A stretch of 64,000 bases of DNA from Bin18 sp965242795 (GCA_965242795.1 OZ251505.1:310001-374000); one strand, 5' to 3'; shown: positions 16,526 through 26,114, counted from the stretch's first letter. Numbers and translations are program-made. The notes: generated from the sequence alone by a model not told the origin.

Positions 16526-18874
16526 TTACACCCGTTCGATCCGACACGGCACGAAGCGGTGGTAGGGGCAGCCCGTGAACGGGTCGCGGTCGGCCGTGTC
16601 GGTGTAGGCGTTCATGTTGACGCCGGTCGATCCCGCGTCCCCGCCGTTCCCTTCGGTCGGGTACAACATGCCGAAGCCGTTCGGCATCCAGACGTGGCCG
16701 TCCAGCAGCTTCTTGTCCACCGCGGCCGGAAGTTCGACCGCGCCGCGGCGGGTCTTGATGCGCACCGTGTCGCCGTCCAGCACGCCCAGGCGTTGGGCGT
16801 CCGCGGGCGAGACGTTCAGCGCACAGTGCGGGCCGCGACCCTTGCGCCAGCTCGGGTCGCGCTGAATGGTGTTGGCCGTCCAGCGCGTGCGCAGCCCGGA
16901 CGCCAGCACGAACGGATACTCCGGGTCCTCGGCCGGCCGGCTGGTGATCGCGCGTCCGATCTCGGCTTCGATTTCCTCCGGCAGCAGCCGCACCTTGCCG
17001 TCCTCGAACCCGACCCGTTCGTCGAGATTGGCGTCGACGTCGAGTTCGGCCACGTCGATGCCTTCGGGGTGCGCCAGCAACCGGCGGTAGAGTTCCATGC
17101 CGACCTCGAACTCGGACTTGTCCTCCCACTCCGGCCCCAGCACGCGCACTACCGCGGCCTTGCGCGCCATGCCGTTCATCATGGCCTGGAACCAGACGCT
17201 GGACAGCACCGGCGAATCGAGATGCGGCCCGAGGGTCCGGTACGCCCAATACAGCGGCGCCGGAAACTTGGCGGCCTTGGCCGCGGTCTGGAGCGTCTTC
17301 AGATACGCCGCGGCCCCCGCGGGGTCGTCCGCCCGTTCCGCAAGGTCGGCGAGTTCCTGCGGCGGTGCGGGGACGAGGCCCATCGCTTCGGCGAGCCGGT
17401 TGTAGATTTCGCCCTCGGGCAACGCTTCGCCGCGCGCCGGCAGAATGGGCGGGCGCAACTGCGTCTGCACGCGCGGATAACCGCGCGGGAAGCTCGCCAT
17501 CTCCCACTTCTCGTAGCCGGTCGGCGTGGGCAACACGTAGTCGGCCACGAGCGCGGTTTCGGTCATCGTCGGTTCGATCACCACCAGCAGGTCGAGTCGT
17601 TCGCGCGCTTCCAGCCAGCGCTTGGTGTCCGGGAACGACAGCAGCGGGTTCGAGCCCTCCACGATCAACGCCCGCAGGCGCTCGGGATGGTCCAGCATGA
17701 TCTCCTCGGGCACCAGCACGGGCGAGAACACGCCCAGCCGGGTCAGGGCCGAGACCGCGGGAATGCCCGAAGCCAGGGCGCGTTCGGGTTCGTCGTGGCG
17801 CCGCCCGTCGTGCGACGGAGGGTTCAGGTTGGACGTGAACACGTTGCCGCCCGGCCGGCCGAGGTTGCCGGTCAAGGCGATCAGCAGATGGATCAGATAC
17901 GAATTGAGGGTCGAGAACAACGTCATTTCGACGCCGAGGTCCCATAGCAGCGCGGCACGTTCGGCCGCGGCGTATTCGCGCGCGGTGGCGACCACGTCGG
18001 CCACGTCCAGCCCGCAGCGTTCGGCCATGCGGTGGATGTCGACGTCGGCGAGGCGGGTCTTCAGTTCGTCGTAGCCGACGGTCTTGCCGGCAATGAAATC
18101 CGCGTCCCCGAGGTCCTGCTCGACGATGACCTTCACCAGCGCGAGCAGCAGATATGCGTCGGTGCCGGGGCGGACGCGCAAATGCCGGTCGGCCTGCCGC
18201 GTCGTTTCCGTGATACGCGGATCGACGACGACCATTTTTCGGGATTCGTCGCGCGCGAGACGTTTGAGCGCATCGGTCGGATTGTGGCCGCGGTTGCTGA
18301 TGTGCGGGTTGGTGCCCATGACCAGCAGGAAGTCGGCGTTGTCGTGATCCGGGTGCAGCATGGTGCCGGACGAACTGTCGAGCATCCAGTTCTCCACCAT
18401 CCAGTGCTGGGACTTCTCCTGGGCGAGGGAATTGAAGAAGCGACGCGACTTCAGCAGCGACAGGAACGTCACGCCGTACGGCGCGTCGAGATGGTTGGCT
18501 TGGCCGCCGATGCCGACCAGCCCGACCGACCGCGGCGAGTGGGCGGCGATCAGCGCGCCGAGCTTGGCCCCGATGTCGCCCAGCGCCTCGTCCCAACTCA
18601 CCCGTTCGAAACCGCCGCCGGGCTTCCGTTTGAGCGGATGGCTCAGGCGTTGTGCGTGGTTGACGTAATGGTCCACGCTGAACCCCTTGTTGCAGATGTA
18701 ACCGTGCGAGATGGGGCTGGACTTGTCGGCGCGGATGTTCTCGATGTGGCCGTCCACGAGATCGACCGTGAGTCCGCAGTTGTGGCTGCACAACACGCAC
18801 ACCGTGGCTTGGTCGCGCGCGTCGGTTTCGATGGGCCGCTTGGAAATGGACGGATCGACGTGAACCGCTGGCAT
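16526..18874 (-). CDS. Molybdopterin-dependent oxidoreductase with N-terminal [4Fe-4S] site
   Basis: A 782-residue enzyme of the DMSO-reductase superfamily. Cys26, Cys29, Cys33 and Cys61 (C-x2-C-x3-C-x27-C) form the iron-sulfur site. Molybdopterin-binding blocks follow ('LVMGTNPHISNRGHNP' and 'VVVDPRITETTRQADRHLRV'), then the C-terminal 'ALNVSPADAQRLGVLDGDTV' cofactor domain. No twin-arginine signal is seen, so it is probably cytoplasmic. TAAAGGAGA precedes ATG 18874. I do not see the Cys or selenocysteine pattern of formate dehydrogenase, so the substrate is left open. Confidence 0.82.
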   Translation of the reverse strand: MPAVHVDPSISKRPIETDARDQATVCVLCSHNCGLTVDLVDGHIENIRADKSSPISHGYICNKGFSVDHYVNHAQRLSHPLKRKPGGGFERVSWDEALGDIGAKLGALIAAHSPRSVGLVGIGGQANHLDAPYGVTFLSLLKSRRFFNSLAQEKSQHWMVENWMLDSSSGTMLHPDHDNADFLLVMGTNPHISNRGHNPTDALKRLARDESRKMVVVDPRITETTRQADRHLRVRPGTDAYLLLALVKVIVEQDLGDADFIAGKTVGYDELKTRLADVDIHRMAERCGLDVADVVATAREYAAAERAALLWDLGVEMTLFSTLNSYLIHLLIALTGNLGRPGGNVFTSNLNPPSHDGRRHDEPERALASGIPAVSALTRLGVFSPVLVPEEIMLDHPERLRALIVEGSNPLLSFPDTKRWLEARERLDLLVVIEPTMTETALVADYVLPTPTGYEKWEMASFPRGYPRVQTQLRPPILPARGEALPEGEIYNRLAEAMGLVPAPPQELADLAERADDPAGAAAYLKTLQTAAKAAKFPAPLYWAYRTLGPHLDSPVLSSVWFQAMMNGMARKAAVVRVLGPEWEDKSEFEVGMELYRRLLAHPEGIDVAELDVDANLDERVGFEDGKVRLLPEEIEAEIGRAITSRPAEDPEYPFVLASGLRTRWTANTIQRDPSWRKGRGPHCALNVSPADAQRLGVLDGDTVRIKTRRGAVELPAAVDKKLLDGHVWMPNGFGMLYPTEGNGGDAGSTGVNMNAYTDTADRDPFTGCPYHRFVPCRIERV

Positions 18875-19120
18875 GACGGGCTCTCCTTTATTCTCCGATT
18901 TTCGTCTGTGGTTTCCGCGCTGGTCTTGTGTGAGCGGCGCATTTTTTCAAATGCCGCGGGCGGGGTCTAGGGCCGCGGCGGCCTTTCGGGCGCATGACGG
19001 CTGCACGCTTGAGCGGCGGGGTGGATTCCCTTACGCTCCGGCGCACGTCGTAGATTGCGATCTTTCCTTACACTTCACACTTCGCCGGAATCGTTGAGCA
19101 GTCGAGACACGGAGGCCGAC

Positions 19121-19900
19121 GTGGAAACGCTCTTCCGCTCCTCCAAGCGCAGTTCTGCCTGGAATCTTCTAACGTTGTTGGGCGGGCTCATGCTTGCGTA
19201 CGCCGGGCCCGGATACGCCGGCAGCTTGGAGACGGCCTTGGACGGGACGTATGCGGGCGGTTTCGCCGCGGCCGGCATAGCGGACAACACGATCACGGAC
19301 GTCACCGGCTTCTCGAACTGGGGCAATCCCGGCTCGACCTCCGGGTACGACGAGGCTGCGCCCGTGGGCGGCGTGCTCGTGGGCAAGAAGTTCACGCTCG
19401 GGTTCGTGCCGCTCCGAGTCGAGTTGGACGGCACGTTCGGTGACATTGCGGCGGAAACGGACCGGCTCGATCCCCAGGCTTTCGACGAAACCGCGCGGTC
19501 GGAGTTCCAGTGGATCGCTACGGCGCGCGCCGGAGTCGAACAGAGGCTGGGCCCCGTGACGCTGTTCGCCAATGGGGGGCTGGCGACCGCCCGGATCGCC
19601 GAGTCGGTCACGGACATCGACGGGCTCCCGCAGCGGCACGTGGACCCGGACGATTCCTTTCGGAAAAGCGCGACGAAAATCGGATGGGTGGTCGGGGTCG
19701 GCCTGGAAATTCCGCTGACGGACGCTTGGCACCTGCGGCTCGATGGCTCGTACATGGATTTCGGACGGAGCACCCGCTACGTGAACCACTCCGGCAACAA
19801 CCATTGCGGACCGGGCGGCCCGGCCCAGCGGTGCCCGTACCGCATCGAGAACGAGCTCGGCCTCATGCGGGTGGGGCTCGTCCATCGGTTCGGCTCGTGA
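19121..19900 (+). CDS. OmpA-like outer membrane beta-barrel protein
   Basis: About 259 residues. A hydrophobic leader ('LLTLLGGLMLAYAGPGYAG') is followed by alternating strands ending 'GLMRVGLVHRFGS', typical of small eight-stranded barrels, with a penultimate-region Phe as assembly signal. 'VEQRLGPVTLFANGGLATA' and 'IGWVVGVGLEIPLT' are typical of the porin/OmpA beta-barrel family. GTG 19121 is chosen because GGAGG lies 6 bases upstream; the open frame extends 22 codons further without a ribosome site. A Cys pair near the C-terminus (NNHCGPGG and RCPYRI) could form a loop disulfide. Confidence 0.72.
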   Translation: METLFRSSKRSSAWNLLTLLGGLMLAYAGPGYAGSLETALDGTYAGGFAAAGIADNTITDVTGFSNWGNPGSTSGYDEAAPVGGVLVGKKFTLGFVPLRVELDGTFGDIAAETDRLDPQAFDETARSEFQWIATARAGVEQRLGPVTLFANGGLATARIAESVTDIDGLPQRHVDPDDSFRKSATKIGWVVGVGLEIPLTDAWHLRLDGSYMDFGRSTRYVNHSGNNHCGPGGPAQRCPYRIENELGLMRVGLVHRFGS

Positions 19901-20015
19901 TCGACCGCCGCGGGAACGGGGGCGTGCGTACGGAAGGAAGCACGCCGGGACCGTGAAGTTCGGGGGCGGCGGCGTTTGACCGTGTCGCGATCTTGCGCTA
20001 GTTGGAACGAAGCGT

Positions 20016-22502
20016 ATGGCCTCCGCGACTCTCTCTGCCACCCTGCCCTCGGACCGCTCCGAGGGTCCGGGCTTCTCCGAAGCGCCGGATCTGGAACGGC
20101 TCGACCTCGCCATCGAAGGCATGACGTGCAGCGCCTGTTCGGCCCGCCTGGAGCGGGTGTTGAACGGAAGCGCGGGCGTGACGGACGCGACCGTCAATCT
20201 GGCCCTCGAACGGGCCATGATCCGCATCGACCGGGCCGCGGCCGACCTGGGCGGGGTCATGGACGTTGTGCAGCGCTGCGGGTTCCGCGTGGGCACGGAA
20301 ACCGGCACCTACCACGTCGATGACCTGGGCAACGACCGTGTAGCGCACGCGGTTGAAGACGCGCTGCGCGCCGTTTCCGGCGTCCTGGACGTCAAGGTCA
20401 GCCCGGCGCTTGAACAGGTCAGCGTCACCGCGGTCTCGCTGATGGTGCCCGACACCGTGCTGGCCGACCGCGTGCGGGCCGCGGGATATGCCCTGGTCGC
20501 CACGGCCGGCGTGGGCGGACAGGTCGAACGCGAACGCCGGCAGACCGCGCGCGAACGCCGGGCGATCCTGGCCGCCGCTCTGCTCACCGCGCCGTTCATG
20601 GTCGAGATGGTCGTCATGTTCGCCTTCCCCGCGGACGCCCGCCCCTTCCATCTGCCGGCCCTGGTCCAGTTGGGGCTGGCCATTCCGCTGCAATTCGTGA
20701 TCGGGCTGCGCTTCTACCGGGGCGCGATCAACGCGCTGCGCGGCGGCGGCGCCAACATGGACGTGCTCGTCGCCTTGGGGACGACCTCGGCGTTCGCGTA
20801 CAGCCTCTATCAGATCGTCGCGGTCCCCGGCCCCAGCCACCTCTACTTCGAGGCGTCCGCGGTCATCATCACGCTCGTCATGCTCGGCAAACACATGGAG
20901 GCGCGCGCCAAACGCGGAGCCGCGGCGGCCATTCAGGAACTCCTGGCCCTGCGCCCCGACGTCGCCCTCGTGCGCCTGCCGGACGGCGGCGTGGAGGAAC
21001 GCCCGTCCCGCGACCTGCGCGTGGGCGACGTCGTCGTGTGCCGCCCCGGGGACAACGTGGCGGCCGACGGGGTCATCGCCCGCGGCGAGGCCGAAATCGA
21101 CGAGTCGCTCATCACGGGCGAAAGCCGTCCGATTCCCAAAGGACCCGGGGACACGGTCACCGCGGGGTCCATCAACGTCGACGGGTTCATCGACATCGAG
21201 ACGCGCGCGGTCGGCGAAGACTCCACGCTCGCCAAGATGATCGGCCTCGTGGAGAACGCGCAGGTCGGCAAGCCGGCGGTGCAGCGGCTCGTGGACCGCG
21301 TGAGCGCCGTCTTCGTCCCGGTGGTGGTCGGCATCGCCGCGGCCACCTTCGTGGGTTGGCTGCTCGCCGGCGCGGGGCTGGAGAACGCGCTCATCAGTGC
21401 CGTGGCCACGCTGGTGATCGCCTGTCCGTGCGCGCTGGGGCTGGCGACGCCCACCGCGATCATGGCCGGGTCCGGCGCCGCGGCCCGGGCCGGCATCCTG
21501 ATCAAGGACATCACCACCCTGGAACAGGCACACGGCCTCTCCCACGTGGTGTTCGACAAGACGGGCACGCTGACCGAGGGCAAGCCATCGCTGGCCGCCA
21601 TCGAACTGCTGGCCGGACGCGACGAGAACGAGGTGTTGGAGGTCGCCGCCTCGCTGCAGCAGGGCAGCGAGCACCCGATCGCGCTGGCCTTCCGCAAGGC
21701 GGTGGAGGAGCGCGGCCTGACCCTGGACCCGGTCGAGCACTTCAAGAACACGGTCGCGCGAGGCATCGAAGGCGACGTGAACGGCGTGCGCTATCTGGTC
21801 GGCAACGACCGGCTGTTCCGCGACAAAGGGCTCGACCCGCCGCCGCGCGAGTTGCAGCGCGGCGGGGCCGAGGTGTGGCTCGGGGCGAGCCTCGAAGGCG
21901 GCGACGCCCTGCTCGCCCGCTTCGAGCTGGTCGACGAATTACGCCCGCAGGCCAAGGCCGCGGTCGAGCAGCTCAAGCGGCTCCAGGTCACTCCGCTGCT
22001 CGTGTCCGGCGACGCGGTGTCGGTCGCGCAGCGCATCGGCGCCGAGTTGGGCATCGCCGAGGTGCACGGCGAGGCGCGGCCCGAAGACAAATCGACGATC
22101 ATCGCCGAGCTGGCGGAGCGGGGGGCGAGCGTCGGGATGGTCGGCGACGGCGTGAACGACGCGCCCGCGCTGGCCCGGGCCACGGTCGGCATCGCGTTGG
22201 GCACCGGCACCGACGTGGCGATGGAGACCGCGGCCATCACCCTGATGCGACCGGACCCGAGACTCGTCGCCGGCGCGATCGACGCGAGCCGCCGGACCTT
22301 CCGCAAGATCAAGCAGAACCTGTTCTGGGCGTTCGTCTATAACGTCGTCGGCCTGCCGCTGGCCGCGTTCGGGTTTCTGAGCCCGACCCTGGCCGGCGCG
22401 GCCATGGCGTTTTCCAGCGTGAGTGTCGTCACGAATTCGTTGATGCTGCGGTCATGGAAACCAACCCTTCCTCGTCTCGAGGAGAAAGGAGATCCGTCAT
22501 GA
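20016..22502 (+). CDS. copA: Copper-translocating P1B-type ATPase
   Basis: An 828-residue metal pump. The first heavy-metal-associated domain has Cys38 and Cys41 ('GMTCSACSARL'). A second HMA-like domain follows (residues ~110-175) but has lost its CxxC. Then come eight membrane segments, the CPC transport motif near residue 470 ('VIACPCALGLATP'), the phosphorylated Asp in DKTGT near 514, 'SEHPIALA', and 'MVGDGVNDAPAL'. CPC with the C-terminal 'YNVVGLPLAAFG' and 'MAFSSVSVVTNSL' supports Cu(I) export. The stop overlaps the start of the chaperone gene (ATGA), so the two are translated together. Confidence 0.92.
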   Translation: MASATLSATLPSDRSEGPGFSEAPDLERLDLAIEGMTCSACSARLERVLNGSAGVTDATVNLALERAMIRIDRAAADLGGVMDVVQRCGFRVGTETGTYHVDDLGNDRVAHAVEDALRAVSGVLDVKVSPALEQVSVTAVSLMVPDTVLADRVRAAGYALVATAGVGGQVERERRQTARERRAILAAALLTAPFMVEMVVMFAFPADARPFHLPALVQLGLAIPLQFVIGLRFYRGAINALRGGGANMDVLVALGTTSAFAYSLYQIVAVPGPSHLYFEASAVIITLVMLGKHMEARAKRGAAAAIQELLALRPDVALVRLPDGGVEERPSRDLRVGDVVVCRPGDNVAADGVIARGEAEIDESLITGESRPIPKGPGDTVTAGSINVDGFIDIETRAVGEDSTLAKMIGLVENAQVGKPAVQRLVDRVSAVFVPVVVGIAAATFVGWLLAGAGLENALISAVATLVIACPCALGLATPTAIMAGSGAAARAGILIKDITTLEQAHGLSHVVFDKTGTLTEGKPSLAAIELLAGRDENEVLEVAASLQQGSEHPIALAFRKAVEERGLTLDPVEHFKNTVARGIEGDVNGVRYLVGNDRLFRDKGLDPPPRELQRGGAEVWLGASLEGGDALLARFELVDELRPQAKAAVEQLKRLQVTPLLVSGDAVSVAQRIGAELGIAEVHGEARPEDKSTIIAELAERGASVGMVGDGVNDAPALARATVGIALGTGTDVAMETAAITLMRPDPRLVAGAIDASRRTFRKIKQNLFWAFVYNVVGLPLAAFGFLSPTLAGAAMAFSSVSVVTNSLMLRSWKPTLPRLEEKGDPS

Positions 22503-22741
22503 GTCAACTCGCATTCAAGGTGACCGGCATGGTGTGTGCCGGGTGTTCGGACACGGTCCAGAAGGTCGTCACGGCAATCGACGGCGTCAGTAGTGCGAAG
22601 GTCAACTGGGAAACCGGCGCCACGGCCTTGGAGGTGGGCGCGAGCGTCGACCCCGGCGCCGTGCACACGGCAATCAGAGACGCAGGATTCGGCGTGTGCC
22701 AATGTTCGAACTGCCAGTGCGACCCGTGCCAGTGCAAATGA
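22499..22741 (+). CDS. Copper chaperone (CopZ-like HMA domain) with metallothionein-like tail
   Basis: An 80-residue protein. The HMA domain has Cys13 and Cys16 ('GMVCAGCSDTV'). The last 14 residues add six cysteines (positions 67, 69, 72, 74, 77, 79) in C-x-C and C-x2-C spacing, like a short metallothionein segment. Typical CopZ proteins end at about 70 residues without this tail. The ATG overlaps the copA stop by four bases, with AGGAGAAAGGAG upstream. It presumably hands Cu(I) to CopA, and the tail could store or sense copper. Confidence 0.88.
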   Translation: MSQLAFKVTGMVCAGCSDTVQKVVTAIDGVSSAKVNWETGATALEVGASVDPGAVHTAIRDAGFGVCQCSNCQCDPCQCK

Positions 22742-22879
22742 CCGCCCGTCTTCCGTCCCGCCCGCGGTAAGGCGGACCGCGGGCGGCGACGTCCCGTCCG
22801 CGGTCCAAGCCCCCCGACCGTTTCGACAGCGCATCCCTCACGCCCCTGCCCGGACGACACCACGGAGAGGGACCTCGCC

Positions 22880-23083
22880 ATGCTCAGAAGAATCTATTCC
22901 CTCATCTGGCCCCTCGCGTTCCTGACGTGCGGGGTCATCTCTCTGACAGCGGACGGACATGTCCATTTCATGGTCTTCGGCAAGTCGGTCAACCTCCACA
23001 CCCTGATGTGGTTCATGATGGCCGCGGCTCACTCGGATGGGATCTGGGGTGGCCGACAGCGGCGGCACAACTCCCGAGGATGA
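22880..23083 (+). CDS. Small hypothetical membrane protein
   Basis: A 67-residue frame with two hydrophobic stretches ('LIWPLAFLTCGVISL' and 'NLHTLMWFMMAAAH') and several histidines and methionines, which may suit a copper locus. The final 15 or so residues read into repeat-like sequence, so the native C-terminus may be truncated. It lies 139 bases after the chaperone gene. GGAGAGGGA sits upstream of ATG 22880. No family was recognised. Confidence 0.45.
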   Translation: MLRRIYSLIWPLAFLTCGVISLTADGHVHFMVFGKSVNLHTLMWFMMAAAHSDGIWGGRQRRHNSRG

Positions 23084-23155
23084 ACACGGGCCGCTCTCCC
23101 TGTTTTTCTCAATCGCCGGTTGAGGTGTGGTGCACTCCATTGAACCGAAACCAAG

Positions 23156-23405
23156 GGGAATGAGGTACAAGAGGGACCCTTCACCCGTTTCGATAAGCTG
23201 AACAGGCTGGACTCTGAGCTTGTCGAAGAGTCAAAGGGCCGGGGTGGAGTGCGAAGGCCGTGGCGACATCGGGGTTCGTTTCGATGTTTCGACAAGCTCA
23301 ACACGTCGCAGGCTCAACGAACTTCGGGGTCGGAAGGTCCGTGAGCTTGTCGGGGGGTCGAAAGCTTTCGCAACGGGTACGGACCCTCTTCTGTATGTAA
23401 TGCCG
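23156..23405. repeat. Composite repeat element with degenerate inverted ends
   Basis: The left end reads GGGGAATGAGGTACAAGAGG and the right end, on the other strand, resembles it (ATTACATACAGAAGAGGG). Between them are several copies of the TTTCGAYAAGCTSAAC / GAGCTTGTCGAA motif. This fills most of the 440-base gap before the DMFase genes; no gene is visible there. Similar end motifs occur at 41,515, 41,846, 50,080 and 53,308. Confidence 0.6.
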
Positions 23406-23523
23406 AAACCGCCCCCCCCTTCTGGACGGAACCTTGACAGAGGCCCCTGGTTCGAGGAACTGGAAGAGGGACGGAGTCAGTGCGGATCCGCAGTGCGTCG
23501 TCCGCGCGTTGGAAAGGGGAGTC

Positions 23524-23853
23524 ATGCACACGGTCTATACCATCGGGGAGCGCGACCGCGGCGTGATCGACGAGTTCGACGCCACGCCGATCGGGCATCA
23601 CAGTCCGGCCCTGCAACGGGTCCTGAACGTCATCCGCGGCCAGCCGGTCGAGGGCAAATACGTCCTCGTCTGCACCACACCCCACCAGGAGTGGACGCTT
23701 GCGCAATTGACCGGGGAGCGCGGCCAGCCGGTACGGATGCTGAAGGATCAGGTGTTCACCGATCTCGAAACCGCGGAGCGGGAGGTCTTCCGCCGCCGCT
23801 GGGAGCAGCAGACCGGCACCGGACTCGAACCCGACACGAGGGCCGCGAGATGA
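23524..23853 (+). CDS. N,N-dimethylformamidase small (alpha) subunit
   Basis: A 109-residue protein that aligns by eye with the DMFase small subunit (about 132 residues): 'HHSPALQRVLNVIRGQPVEG' followed by KY matches the family's SPxLQRVxNxxRxQPxxGKY, and the C-terminal half keeps the pattern ending 'TAEREVFRRRWEQ'. The small subunit packs on the large one in the alpha2-beta2 enzyme. GGAAAGGGG precedes ATG 23524. The stop overlaps the start of the large-subunit gene by ATGA, so production is coupled. Confidence 0.85.
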   Translation: MHTVYTIGERDRGVIDEFDATPIGHHSPALQRVLNVIRGQPVEGKYVLVCTTPHQEWTLAQLTGERGQPVRMLKDQVFTDLETAEREVFRRRWEQQTGTGLEPDTRAAR

Positions 23854-26114
23854 AGATTACGGCATACGCCGACAAGATCAGCGTCCGTCCGGGCGAGACC
23901 GTGCAGTTCATGGTCAACTGCGAGTTGCCGGAGTATCGGGCCGAGGTCGTGCGCATCGTGTGCGGGGACGAGAACCCCGCGGGTCCCGGCGTCAAGGAAC
24001 GCCGCGTCCGAACCGCGGCCGACGGCGTGTATCCCGGCCGGCGGCAGCGCATCGAGTCCGGGTCGTACGCGGTCGTGACCGGCCCGAACGGCGAGGCCGG
24101 CCGGTCGGCGCTGGACGGGCTGGAGAGTTTCAGCGTCCAGGCCATGATCTGGCCGACCACACCGGAGAACGGCACCCAGGCGCTGGTGTCGAAGTGGCAG
24201 GACCGGCGCAAGTCGGGCTTCGCGCTGCTCATCCACGAGGGCGGCCTCGCCTTGCAACTCGGCGACGGCCGCGGCCACGTCGAGACCGTCGGCACGAACC
24301 GGACGTTGCTGGAACGCAAGTGGTATTTCGTGGCGGCGACCTACGACGCGGATAGGAAGCACGTCACCCTCTACCAGGAACCGCAGCACGACTATCCGAC
24401 CGTGGCCGACCGCGGCGTGGTGCGCCGCAAGAGCGGACTCGCGCAAGCGGGCACGAACGGCGCGCCGCTCATGTTCGCCGGCCGCCGGGCCGGTTCGGGC
24501 CGGCTCGTCCATAAATTCAACGGAAAAATCGACAGCCCGCGCGTGGCCCGCGAGGCACTCGACCGCGCCGGGCTGGAAATGCTCAAGCACGGCGTCCCCC
24601 CGGGACGGCAAGACGCGCTCGTCGGCGCCTGGGATTTCTCACGCGACGTCCCCTCCACGACGATCACCGACGTCAGCCCCAACCGGTTGCACGGCCACAC
24701 GGTGAACATGCCGGCGCGCGGCATGACCGGCGCCAACTGGACGGGCGAGCGCATGGACTGGCAGCAGGCGCCCGAACAGTACGGCGCGATCCACTTCCAC
24801 GACGACGACCTGTACGACGCGGGCTGGGACGTGGATTTCTCGCTGACCGTCCCGGCCGGCCTCAAGAGCGGCCTGTACGCCGCGCGGCTGCGGGCGGACG
24901 ACGCAGATGGAGACGTGGAAGAAGAATACGTCCCGTTCGTGGTCAAGCCGGCCAAAGGCAAGGAAAAGCCGCTCGCCTTTCTGCTGCCCACCGCGAGTTA
25001 CATGGCGTATGCCAACGATCACATGACCACCAACGCCGGCTTGGTCGAACTGGTGAGCGGCCGGCTGCCGGCGCTGGACAAATACGCGCTGTTTCTGAAC
25101 GAACACCGCGAATACGGCGCGTCCTGCTACGACTCCCACGCGGACGGCTCGGGCGTGTGTTACAGCTCGCGCCTGCGCCCGATCCTGAACATGCGGCCCA
25201 AGCACATCCACGGCCTGGGCGGCCACGGCTCGTCGCTGTGGCAGTTCAACGCGGACACGCACATCACCGACTGGCTGGAAGCCCGCGGCTACGACTTCGA
25301 CGTCATCACCGACGAGGACCTGCACGCCGAGGGGCTCGACATCCTCAAGCCGTATCGCGTCGTCCTGACCGGCAGCCACCCCGAGTACCACTCGCTCCAG
25401 ATGTGGGACGCCATGCAGGCGTACCAGCAGCAGGGCGGCCGGTTGATGTACATGGGCGCCAACGGCTGGTACTGGCGCATCGCCTACCATCCCGAACGTC
25501 CGGGCCTGATGGAGGTGCGGCGTAACGAGGGCGGCATCCGCACGTGGCGCGCCGACACGGGCGAGTACTACCACAGCTTCACCGGCGAATACGGCGGGCT
25601 GTGGCGTAACCAGCGCCGGGCGCCGCAAACGCTGCTGGGCGTCGGGTTCAGCGCCCAGGGCTTCGACGTGTCCGCGCCCTACCACCGCCTGCCGGACAGC
25701 TTCGACACACGCGCCGCGTTCATTTTCGAGGGCATCGGCAAGGACGAAGTCGTCGGCGATTTCGGGTTGATCGGCGGGGGCGCCGCGGGATTGGAGATCG
25801 ACCGAGCCGACCCGGCCCTCGGCACCCCGCCGCATACGCTGGTACTCGCCACCTCGCAGGGCGGCCACACCGACGTCTATCTCGTCGTGTGCGAGGAACT
25901 GCTCGTCACGGTGCCGGGGCTGGGCGGCACCGAGAACGAACTGGTGCGCGCCGACATGGTCTTCTTCGAGACGCCGAACGGCGGCGCGGTCTGGTCGTCC
26001 GGTTCGATCGCCTGGGCCGGCAGCCTGTCCCACAACGGCTACGACAACAACGTCTCGCGCCTCACCGGCAATGTCCTCGACCGTTTTCTGGACCCCGCGC
26101 CGTTCGTGGAGTAG
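23850..26114 (+). CDS. N,N-dimethylformamidase large (beta) subunit
   Basis: A 754-residue amidohydrolase subunit (known enzymes about 762). The N-terminus has a lectin-like jelly-roll region ('ALVSKWQDRRKSGFALLIHE' and 'KFNGKIDSPRVAREAL'), followed by the catalytic domain. His510-Pro-Glu512 in 'TGSHPEYHS' falls where the Paracoccus enzyme, as I recall it, has His519 and iron-ligand Glu521. Tyr residues near 387 and 427 are candidates for the two tyrosine iron ligands. The reaction is N,N-dimethylformamide plus water to dimethylamine and formate. Paralogues with other substrates exist, but the paired small subunit strengthens the call. Confidence 0.85.
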   Translation: MKITAYADKISVRPGETVQFMVNCELPEYRAEVVRIVCGDENPAGPGVKERRVRTAADGVYPGRRQRIESGSYAVVTGPNGEAGRSALDGLESFSVQAMIWPTTPENGTQALVSKWQDRRKSGFALLIHEGGLALQLGDGRGHVETVGTNRTLLERKWYFVAATYDADRKHVTLYQEPQHDYPTVADRGVVRRKSGLAQAGTNGAPLMFAGRRAGSGRLVHKFNGKIDSPRVAREALDRAGLEMLKHGVPPGRQDALVGAWDFSRDVPSTTITDVSPNRLHGHTVNMPARGMTGANWTGERMDWQQAPEQYGAIHFHDDDLYDAGWDVDFSLTVPAGLKSGLYAARLRADDADGDVEEEYVPFVVKPAKGKEKPLAFLLPTASYMAYANDHMTTNAGLVELVSGRLPALDKYALFLNEHREYGASCYDSHADGSGVCYSSRLRPILNMRPKHIHGLGGHGSSLWQFNADTHITDWLEARGYDFDVITDEDLHAEGLDILKPYRVVLTGSHPEYHSLQMWDAMQAYQQQGGRLMYMGANGWYWRIAYHPERPGLMEVRRNEGGIRTWRADTGEYYHSFTGEYGGLWRNQRRAPQTLLGVGFSAQGFDVSAPYHRLPDSFDTRAAFIFEGIGKDEVVGDFGLIGGGAAGLEIDRADPALGTPPHTLVLATSQGGHTDVYLVVCEELLVTVPGLGGTENELVRADMVFFETPNGGAVWSSGSIAWAGSLSHNGYDNNVSRLTGNVLDRFLDPAPFVE

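Noticed and set aside
16559..17947. 462-codon frame on + strand opposite the molybdopterin enzyme
   Set aside because: Codon shadow; the - strand frame has the Cys motif, cofactor motifs and a ribosome site.
16526..18874. Calling the molybdopterin enzyme a formate dehydrogenase to complete DMF metabolism
   Set aside because: It would fit the DMFase product, but the characteristic Cys/selenocysteine and surrounding motif were not seen.
19055..19120. 22-codon upstream extension of the beta-barrel gene
   Set aside because: No ribosome site upstream and it spoils the signal peptide; GTG 19121 has GGAGG in place.
23156..23405. Treating the direct and inverted short repeats as a CRISPR array
   Set aside because: Repeats are irregular in length and spacing, are palindromic and contain no uniform spacers; no cas genes are present.
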